Shown here piece by piece: positions 30,368 through 36,296 of a DNA stretch of 36,296 nt (position 1 is its first letter; each line of letters opens with the position of its first letter). The DNA is from JADFOJ01 sp041580235 (GTDB lineage: Bacteria; Planctomycetota; Phycisphaerae; Phycisphaerales; SM1A02): assembly GCA_041580235.1 (NCBI GenBank), contig JBFGEG010000030.1, positions 1 through 36,296 on the forward strand, read 5' to 3'. The translations under genes were made by a program, and so were the position numbers. The notes beneath the pieces are model-generated. The model ran no database searches. It had not been told where the DNA came from and saw nothing but the letters and a program-made list of their open reading frames with translations.

Positions 30368-32194
30368 TTATTCCGATTCCCGCGGCGTGGATGTCTCTTC
30401 GACGAGGCTGATCAACGTGTCTCCCGGCTTCGGGTCCGCCGGCTGGTCGGCGGTGACCACGGTGAGTCGCTCGTTGGCCGTCACCACGAACAGCGGGATC
30501 GCGGCGTCGCCGTAGTGCTCCTGGAACGATGCAAAGGTGAACTCCTCGGTGAGCCGCGTGGGCTTGACGACGGCGCCCGCGGCGACGCGGCGCGCGAGCT
30601 GATCGTAGCTCAGTGATTCATTGAACAGCCACCGGCCGTGCAGGTGACGGTGCGCCTGGTCGGCGGTTTCGCTGCGCTTGCGGGGCGGCACCTGGAACAC
30701 CTCGCCGCGGCCGAAGACACGCATGAAGCGGTTGATGGTGAGGATGTTCACCCAGTCGTTGGGGGTGGCCGCGATGAGGCGGCCGAGGCCACCGAGGTCG
30801 ATCTCGTCCAGCAGGTGCTCGGCGAGGATGCTGTCGCCGTACGTCTTCAGCCCCGCCATGCGGGCGGCGGCCAGGTCGGCCCGGTTGGTGTCGACCACCA
30901 GCACGCGGAAGCCCTGCTCCTGGATGGCCTTGGCGATCATGCGCCCCCACGGGTGCGCGCCGACGAGCAGGATGCCCTGGGGCTTGGGATCGGCCAGGCC
31001 CAGCCGATGGGCCACGGGGCCCGCCGTGAGGCTCGTCACGAGCACCGTGCCGATGATCACGAGAAAGGTCAGCGGTACGAGCATATCCGCCTGTGCATGA
31101 CCTTCGGCCTGGAGCCGCAGGGCGAAGACCGACGCCACGGCGGCGGCGACGATGCCGCGCGGCGCCATCGCCGCCAGCAGCGTGACCTCGCGTTTCGTGG
31201 CCGATGACCCGAGCGTCGACAGGATCACGCTGACCGGCCGCACCACGACCATCAGGACCAGGAGAAAGATCACGCCGCCCCAACCGATGGCCCGGAAGTC
31301 CCCGGGCTCGATCCGCGCCGCCAGCAGCATGAAGAGGCTGCCGATGAGCAGCACCCGGAGGTTCTCCTTGAACTCGGCGATGTGCCGCACGTCAACGAGA
31401 CGCTGGTTGCCCAGGGTGATCCCCATGACCGTGGCCGCCAGCAGCCCGGATTCCGGCTGGAGCCGGTGCGCCGCCGTGTAGACGCCCACCACGAACATGA
31501 TCGACACCGCGTTCTCGAGGTAGTCGGGCACCCAGAACCAGCGCAGCACGAAGACGAGCGTGATGCCACCGACGAAGCCGAACACGCCGCCGGCGGCGAT
31601 CGTGCGGAGCAGGACCCCGACCACCTGCGACGCGGCCTCCTCGACTCCGGGCAGGCTGATGACCTCGAAGACGAGCACGGCCAGCATCGCCCCGATGGGA
31701 TCGATGACGATGCCCTCCCACTTGAGGATCGCCCCGATGCGACCGCTGGGACGCAGGTGCCGAAGCATGGGGATGATCACGGTGGGGCCGCTGACGACCA
31801 GCACGGCCCCCAGCAGAATGGAGAGCTCGGCGCTGAGCCCCAGCAGCCACCACGCCGCCAGCGAGCTCAGCAGCCACGTGAGGGCGGCGCCGAGCGTCAC
31901 CAGCCGGCCGACGACCCCGCGGCCCTCGCCCAGCTCGGCCAGACGCAGGGTGAGACCGCCCTCGTAGAGGATGAGCCCCACCGACAGCGACACGAACGGC
32001 AGCAGCAGGTCGCCCAGCAGGGCGTCGGGATCGAGCAGACGCTCCCCGAAGACGAGGTCGCTGACGGGACCGACCAGAAACCCCGTCAGCAGCAGCAGCA
32101 GAATCGAAGCAATGCCGAGCCGCCAGGCGAGCCATTGCGCGGCGACGCCCAGCACGATGAGGCCGGCCAGAGCCAGGAGGAGATGCTCGGACAA
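30368..32194 (-). CDS. CPA-type cation/proton antiporter with TrkA-N domain
   Basis: This 608-residue protein has about twelve membrane helices (residues about 5-400) with CPA1 features: FVSLSVGLILYEGGLTL and ILKWEGIVIDPIGAMLAVLV, the latter carrying the ion-binding Asp. TRPV-like LLAAMAPRGIVAAAVAS follows later. From about residue 415 comes a TrkA-N Rossmann domain (GILLVGAHPWGRMIAKAIQE, VLVVDTNRADLAAARMAG) that may sense nucleotides, then about 90 residues without a recognised domain. Relatives exchange Na+ or K+ for protons. No in-frame ATG lies near the first helix; TTG at 32194 is proposed, with no clear RBS, so the start is uncertain. It leads the pqiA-pqiB pair. Confidence 0.85.
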   Translation of the reverse strand: MSEHLLLALAGLIVLGVAAQWLAWRLGIASILLLLLTGFLVGPVSDLVFGERLLDPDALLGDLLLPFVSLSVGLILYEGGLTLRLAELGEGRGVVGRLVTLGAALTWLLSSLAAWWLLGLSAELSILLGAVLVVSGPTVIIPMLRHLRPSGRIGAILKWEGIVIDPIGAMLAVLVFEVISLPGVEEAASQVVGVLLRTIAAGGVFGFVGGITLVFVLRWFWVPDYLENAVSIMFVVGVYTAAHRLQPESGLLAATVMGITLGNQRLVDVRHIAEFKENLRVLLIGSLFMLLAARIEPGDFRAIGWGGVIFLLVLMVVVRPVSVILSTLGSSATKREVTLLAAMAPRGIVAAAVASVFALRLQAEGHAQADMLVPLTFLVIIGTVLVTSLTAGPVAHRLGLADPKPQGILLVGAHPWGRMIAKAIQEQGFRVLVVDTNRADLAAARMAGLKTYGDSILAEHLLDEIDLGGLGRLIAATPNDWVNILTINRFMRVFGRGEVFQVPPRKRSETADQAHRHLHGRWLFNESLSYDQLARRVAAGAVVKPTRLTEEFTFASFQEHYGDAAIPLFVVTANERLTVVTADQPADPKPGDTLISLVEETSTPRESE

Positions 32195-32239
32195 ATCGCT
32201 AACGGCGGTGAGGGGGTGGTAAGGGAGACAGCTCGCCCT

Positions 32240-32245
32240 ATCGTA
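32240..32245 (-). promoter_or_regulatory. Putative extended -10 of the antiporter operon
   Basis: On the minus strand TGTACGAT gives TACGAT preceded by TG, about 46 bases before the proposed TTG start at 32194. No -35 match is evident. Confidence 0.35.
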
Positions 32246-32346
32246 CAGTTTTCTCGGACCGCGGCTCGTGGCGAACCGGCTGCAGGCGGCTACACTGCAC
32301 GAACATCGCGTTTGGAGCCGGTGCCTGGTCAGGGGGCCCCGGACCT

Positions 32347-32381
32347 GGAAACCAAAACCTGACGACGTATTCAGGGTTTCC
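32347..32381 (+). repeat. Hairpin in the leader of the PSP1 gene
   Basis: GGAAACC (32347-32353) pairs with GGTTTCC (32375-32381). Inside, CTGA (32359-32362) pairs with TCAG (32371-32374) around an 8-nt loop, with an AAAAC bulge. It lies 55 bases before the ATG at 32437 and downstream of a possible -10 TACACT (32291-32296), so it may be a leader structure. Confidence 0.45.
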
Positions 32382-32436
32382 CGCGGCGGTCGCCGATACA
32401 CCCCGGCTCGACCGCCCAACGCGATCAGCACGCGGC

Positions 32437-33807
32437 ATGTCGATCTTTCCCCTGCCCGTCTTCGAGGCCGATGACGATCCGCGCCATCGCGACGCGATGG
32501 CCGACGAGGAGGTCTACCGGCGTCTCGATGCGCCAAAGACCATCGTGGTGCGGATCGGCTACCTCAAGCAGATCGGCGAGTACCCCTACGACGGCCAGGC
32601 CAAGCCCGGCTGCGGGTCCAAGCTCGTGGCCCGGACCCACCGCGGCACCGAGATCGTCGAGATGCTCACGACGACCTGCACCAACGCCGGCTGCTCCAAG
32701 TCCGTCACCCGCCAGGAGATGCTCGACTACATCGACAACTCCGGCGGCAAGGACTTCGCGTTCCACACGGAGGGAAAGATCCTCCACGTGGCCACGATCG
32801 AGGAGCTGAACAAGCAGGCGGCGCTGGACTCCAGCAAGAAGCAGTACATCAAGACGTGCAAGGCGTTGATCGGCGAGCTGGATCTGTCCATGAAGCTGGT
32901 CGAGGTGGAGCCGATCCTGGGGGAGGAGCTGCTGACCTTCTACTTCATGGCCCAGGACCGCGTGGACTTCCGCAAGCTCGTGCGGCAGTTGGCCGCGGAG
33001 TTCAAGACGCGGATCGAGATGCGCCAGGTCGGGGCCCGCGATGAGGCACGGCTCGTGGCCGACTACGAGCGGTGCGGCCAGCACTGCTGCTGCAAGAACT
33101 TCCTGAAGGTCCTCAAGCCCGTCTCCATGCGGTCCGCCAAGCTTCAGAAGGCGACGCTGGACCCGCTCAAGATCTCCGGCCGCTGCGGGCGGCTGATGTG
33201 CTGCCTTCGGTACGAGGACCAGACCTACGACGAGCTCCGCAAGAGGCTGCCGTCACGCGGCAAGCGGGTCGGCACGTCGGAGGGGCCGGGCGTGGTGGTT
33301 GACACGAAGATCCTGGTGCAGCTGGCCCTCGTGAAGCTCGAGCACAACGACCAGGAGATCGCCGTCCCCATCGAGGAGCTGGTGCACCCCGACGAGTGCC
33401 CGCCGCCCGGCGCCAAGACGGACCGGCCCGGCGACGACGCGTTGCGCGGGCTCTCGCCACAGGAGGCTGCCGAGAAGACCGACGACGAGAAGCGCACCCG
33501 TTCCCGGCGCCGCAAGGGACCGAAGCGCACCCGCGGGCAGCAGCAGGACGCCTATCGCGCCACGTCGCGGCAGCAGGAAACCGGCGGCGGCAAGCCACGG
33601 CCGCAGGAGAAGACGGGCGTCAAGGCACCGCAGCCGGAGACGACGCGCACGGCCGAGACGCCGCCGGACAAGACGCCCCGGTCCGGCGGCGACCAGCCCA
33701 AGCGACGACGGCGCCGCCGGCGTCGACGACGCGGTTCGCACGACGGGGGCGGGGGCGGCGGCGATGGCAGCGGGGGCGGCGGCGGCGGGCCGACGCAGGG
33801 CTCCTAA
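32437..33807 (+). CDS. PSP1/RicT-domain protein with Arg- and Gly-rich tail
   Basis: This 456-residue protein has the PSP1 C-terminal (RicT/YaaT) domain over about residues 30-310. It includes PGCGSKLVARTHRGTEI, an extra TTTCTNAGCSKSVTRQEM segment, FYFMAQDRVDFRKLVRQLA, and the cysteine clusters CGQHCCCKNFLK and SGRCGRLMCCLRYE, which in RicT bind an iron-sulfur cluster. In Bacillus RicT acts in RNA maturation with RNase Y. From about residue 330 the protein is low-complexity: Lys/Arg/Gln-rich, then ten consecutive arginines and a Gly-rich end, resembling RNA-binding tails. The ATG at 32437 is the natural start. The lepB gene follows after 39 bp and probably shares the transcript. Confidence 0.85.
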   Translation: MSIFPLPVFEADDDPRHRDAMADEEVYRRLDAPKTIVVRIGYLKQIGEYPYDGQAKPGCGSKLVARTHRGTEIVEMLTTTCTNAGCSKSVTRQEMLDYIDNSGGKDFAFHTEGKILHVATIEELNKQAALDSSKKQYIKTCKALIGELDLSMKLVEVEPILGEELLTFYFMAQDRVDFRKLVRQLAAEFKTRIEMRQVGARDEARLVADYERCGQHCCCKNFLKVLKPVSMRSAKLQKATLDPLKISGRCGRLMCCLRYEDQTYDELRKRLPSRGKRVGTSEGPGVVVDTKILVQLALVKLEHNDQEIAVPIEELVHPDECPPPGAKTDRPGDDALRGLSPQEAAEKTDDEKRTRSRRRKGPKRTRGQQQDAYRATSRQQETGGGKPRPQEKTGVKAPQPETTRTAETPPDKTPRSGGDQPKRRRRRRRRRRGSHDGGGGGGDGSGGGGGGPTQGS

Positions 33808-33846
33808 ACAAACTCGCCTCCTGCATTTCCCGTACCATCACCGGCC

Positions 33847-35439
33847 ATGGACCCGACGCCGCCGACACCCCACCATGAAACCTCGACGATCGGGACGCTG
33901 CAGTCGCTCATCGTCGCCTTTGTGCTGGCGATGACATTCCGTGGTTTCGTCACGGAGGGGTTCGTCATTCCCACCGGCTCCATGGCTCCGACCCTGATGG
34001 GGGAGCACCTGCTGCTTCACTCGGATCAGACGGGCCTCACGTACCCGGTGGACAGCAAGGGGAGCAACCGGCCCGGCGCCCTGTACGACCCGATGCTCGG
34101 CAAGGAGTACCAGCTGAGCACGGTGCAGGTGAAGACGATGCGCCCGCGTATGGGCGACCGCATCCTGGTCCTCAAGAGCCTCTATCCCTTCGCCAGGCCC
34201 GATCGCTTCGACGTCGTGGTCTTCAAGAACCCCACCGATCCCGACGGCGACGCGGAGAACTACATCAAACGTCTCATCGGCCTGCCCGACGAGGCCATCT
34301 GGCTCGTTGACGGCGACGTCTTCGCGGCTCCGGCCGACGAGTGCGACGATCTCACGGCGTTTCGGATCCAGCGCAAGCCCGAATACGTTCAGCGCTCCAT
34401 CTGGCAGCCCGTCTACGACAGCGACTACATCCCGGTGCATCCGGAGCGTCTGAGCCCGCCGTACGGCGCGCCGTGGAACGGCGAGGCGTGGAGCACGTCC
34501 GATCGTCGCAGCTACCGGTGCGACACCGACGCCCGGTCCACGCTTCAATGGGACTCCAGCCGCATGCGGATCACCGACTGGACACCCTACAACATGTTCT
34601 CGCTCACCCGGACGCTGCGCGGCCGCGCCGACCAGAACATCAGTGATCTCCGGGTGGCGGCCGCAATCGTGGCCGAGCAGCCGGGCCTGTCGACGACCCT
34701 CGAGCTGGATGCGCGGGGTCACCGTTTCCAGTTCGTGATCGCCGCCGGCCGGGTCGTCATGCGGATCGGCTCTCTCGAGCAGCCGGGCGTGTGGCTGCAC
34801 GAGCAGTCGGTGGAGGCGGCCATGCCGGAGCCGGGGAGGGTCTACGGCGTCGAGTTCTGGCACGTCGATCAGGCGATGACGATCTTCATCAACGGCTCGC
34901 CGGCGGGCGAGCCGCTGCACTACGAGTGGACCCCGCAGCAACGCATCGAGCAGACCTTCGGTGTCTCCATGCAGGCGTGGAAGCAGCGCACACCGCGGAT
35001 CGAGGCCGAGCCGCCCGCCCTGCGGTGGATCGTCGAGGGCTCGCCCGTGACCCTGCACCGCGTGCGGGTGGATCGCGACCTGTACTACCGCGCCGACACC
35101 ATCACGACACAGGCGACCAAGAACTCGACGCAGCCGGGTTTCGAGACGCTGGTGCGGCCGCAGAGCCCGGCCTTCGGCACCCATCCGGACAAGCTGGCCG
35201 TGCTGGGGCCCGACCACTTCTTCATGCTCGGCGACAACAGCCCCGCGTCCTCGGACTCGCGGCTGTGGGGCAATCCCCACCCCTACGTGGCCGACCAGAT
35301 CGACCCCAGCCCGTTCGTCGTGCACCGCCAGCTGCTTCTGGGCAAGGCGTGGGTGGTGTACTTCCCCGCCCCCTACCCGCTGACCGGCAACGGCCGCGGC
35401 GTGGTGCCCAACTTCGGCAAGCTCCGCTTCATCCGCTGA
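33847..35439 (+). CDS. lepB: Signal peptidase I with a large central insertion
   Basis: This 530-residue protein has an N-terminal membrane helix (SLIVAFVLAMTFRGFV, about 20-35) and the catalytic Ser45 in FVIPTGSMAPTLMG. Lys141 lies in NYIKRLIGLPDE. The C-terminal box reads FFMLGDNSPASSDSRLWG (near 458-475). LepB cleaves signal peptides at the outer face of the membrane. The usual length is 200-320. Here about 280 residues (165-445) separate the Lys and GDN boxes, with beta-rich stretches such as LELDARGHRFQFVIAAGRVV and YGVEFWHVDQAMTIFING that look like a laminin-G/concanavalin-type sandwich. All catalytic residues are kept, so it should be active. It lies 39 bp after the PSP1 gene. Confidence 0.92.
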   Translation: MDPTPPTPHHETSTIGTLQSLIVAFVLAMTFRGFVTEGFVIPTGSMAPTLMGEHLLLHSDQTGLTYPVDSKGSNRPGALYDPMLGKEYQLSTVQVKTMRPRMGDRILVLKSLYPFARPDRFDVVVFKNPTDPDGDAENYIKRLIGLPDEAIWLVDGDVFAAPADECDDLTAFRIQRKPEYVQRSIWQPVYDSDYIPVHPERLSPPYGAPWNGEAWSTSDRRSYRCDTDARSTLQWDSSRMRITDWTPYNMFSLTRTLRGRADQNISDLRVAAAIVAEQPGLSTTLELDARGHRFQFVIAAGRVVMRIGSLEQPGVWLHEQSVEAAMPEPGRVYGVEFWHVDQAMTIFINGSPAGEPLHYEWTPQQRIEQTFGVSMQAWKQRTPRIEAEPPALRWIVEGSPVTLHRVRVDRDLYYRADTITTQATKNSTQPGFETLVRPQSPAFGTHPDKLAVLGPDHFFMLGDNSPASSDSRLWGNPHPYVADQIDPSPFVVHRQLLLGKAWVVYFPAPYPLTGNGRGVVPNFGKLRFIR

Positions 35440-35448
35440 GCGCCCGGC

Positions 35449-36132
35449 TCAACGGATGATCCCTCGTCGACGCTGCCCGCGCGCGAGGACCGCCACCGCG
35501 AGCAGCGGCAGCGCCGCCGGCGTCGGAACCCCGTACGTGTGATTGTCGATGATCGTGGACCACCCGCCCGGGCTGCCGGTCAACGAGACGGCGCCGATGG
35601 CCGGTGCCTCGTAGCCGAGGAACACGCCGACGGGCCCGTCGATGAACAGGTCGAAGCTGTCGATGAGACCGCCGACGGAATCGAAGATGCTGACCGTCGT
35701 CACGTGCGAGAGGCCCTCAAAGTCGAGCAGGTCGAGGCCGAAAGCCATGATGGGTCGCTCGTACTCGATGGTCAGCTCGCCCAGGACGTCGATACCCTGA
35801 CTGGCGCCGAGCGTCTTCGTGGGGAGGCCCGTATAGCCGTCACCCTGCCAGAAGAGCAGATCACCGGGCTCGCCCGCTCCCGTCACGTACCTGGCCCCGG
35901 GCTGGACGAGCCCCGGGCCTTGGCCGTGCACGATCGTCTCCGCATCGAGAAACGGGATCAGAAGAGCCATCGTGCCGCCGGGCGCGACGTCGAACGACTC
36001 GAAGTCCTCGTGGACGGCCGCCGCGCCGAGCAAGGCGTCGAGCGTCGCGCGATCGGCGATGAGCTCACCGTCGGCGGGCCGAGCGAGCAGCAGCACCACC
36101 AGCGTGGCAGGCCATGGAATGCGTCGTCTCAT
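35449..36132 (-). CDS. Exported PEP-CTERM-type protein
   Basis: This 227-residue protein has a signal peptide (IPWPATLVVLLLARPADG, about residues 5-22). A beta-sandwich-like middle part follows, with FESFDVAPGGTMALL near the start and MAFGLDLLDFEGLSHVTTV, as in many plant-lectin-like PEP-CTERM proteins. The C-terminal sorting signal is VPTPAALPLLAVAVLARGQR followed by a basic end. An exosortase (not in this window) would process such a tail. The RBS AAGGTGG just before the ATG fixes the start. The function is unknown. The gene converges on lepB with a 9-bp gap. Confidence 0.82.
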   Translation of the reverse strand: MRRRIPWPATLVVLLLARPADGELIADRATLDALLGAAAVHEDFESFDVAPGGTMALLIPFLDAETIVHGQGPGLVQPGARYVTGAGEPGDLLFWQGDGYTGLPTKTLGASQGIDVLGELTIEYERPIMAFGLDLLDFEGLSHVTTVSIFDSVGGLIDSFDLFIDGPVGVFLGYEAPAIGAVSLTGSPGGWSTIIDNHTYGVPTPAALPLLAVAVLARGQRRRGIIR

Positions 36133-36194
36133 CGGTTCCACCTTCAGCGCGAGTCTACCGGCCCCCGCGCCGTTGTCCACGGTGATCCAAGCGA

Positions 36195-36296
36195 TTACTC
36201 GGGCGTTGCCCGTGGTTCGTCGACCCGCAGCGTCGTGATTGCATGGCCCAGCGTCGAGCGGGCTGCCTGGAATCGCTCGTGGACCTTGGCGAGATC
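36195..36296 (-). CDS. 3' end of a gene cut by the window edge
   Basis: An open minus-strand frame enters from the right edge and ends with TAA at 36195. The 33 visible residues (DLAKVHERFQAARSTLGHAI, then TTLRVDEPRATPE) look helical with a polar tail. This is too little to name the protein. It lies 62 bases upstream of the PEP-CTERM gene start on the same strand. Confidence 0.45.
   Translation of the reverse strand, partial: DLAKVHERFQAARSTLGHAITTLRVDEPRATPE

Noticed and set aside
36195..36296. Naming the edge fragment as an RmuC-type C-terminus
   Set aside because: Only 33 residues are visible and no diagnostic motif is present.

Overview
This window looks like chromosomal DNA of a planctomycete, most likely class Phycisphaerae. 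It is uniformly GC-rich, codes densely on both strands and has very short intergenic gaps. Lineage-typical pieces are a secreted protein ending in two dockerin-like repeats (18425-19099), a VPTPAA-type PEP-CTERM protein (35449-36132), a proline-rich lipoprotein with two SPOR-like repeats (5920-6933), a PSP1/RicT protein with an arginine-rich tail beside a signal peptidase I with a large insertion (32437-35439), and membrane proteins ending in zinc ribbons. No phage, insertion sequence or CRISPR array is visible. The taxonomic call is inference from gene content.

Layout. 0-5.3 kb: a lipoprotein, then two overlapping amidohydrolase genes carrying three amidohydrolase-like domains, only one of which keeps its metal ligands. 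5.3-9.6 kb: an isolated flgM, the SPOR-like lipoprotein, divergent rex and metF, and three small membrane-anchored proteins, two of them apparent tandem paralogues. 9.6-12.6 kb: a structured intergenic region, a yggS-type PLP-homeostasis gene divergent from gpmI, a candidate promoter-to-terminator small RNA and tRNA-Lys(CTT). 12.6-19.1 kb: a YgbA-like nitrosative-stress protein, a coiled-coil membrane protein, and a glycan-type group (methyltransferase/GT2 fusion, another methyltransferase, a TMTC-like membrane glycosyltransferase with TPRs), then the dockerin protein.

19.1-27.1 kb (minus strand) is the most interesting part: an eight-gene run, nearly all with overlapping start and stop codons, that resembles a Gram-positive dlt (D-alanylation) operon in a bacterium expected to lack teichoic acids. 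It has a DltA-like adenylation enzyme, a DltC-like carrier protein, a DltB-like MBOAT, a membrane-anchored SGNH-like protein in the place of DltD (Cys at the Ser position), and a 44-codon gene whose product is a single membrane helix ending in FIYADF, as DltX peptides do. Added to these are a membrane spermidine-synthase-like protein, a YkgJ-like cysteine-rich protein and a zinc-ribbon membrane protein. The adenylation gene carries one in-frame amber codon. The logical scheme is activation of an acyl or aminoacyl group, loading on the carrier, export by the MBOAT through the small peptide, and transfer to an envelope acceptor.

27.1-36.3 kb: a small multi-span membrane protein, an antiporter-pqiA-pqiB(MCE) run on the minus strand, PSP1 and lepB on the plus strand, the PEP-CTERM protein, and the 3' end of a further gene cut by the window edge. 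At least three copies of a short intergenic repeat with a covarying hairpin (17-59, 9708-9750, 27281-27324 complement) link otherwise unrelated parts of the window.
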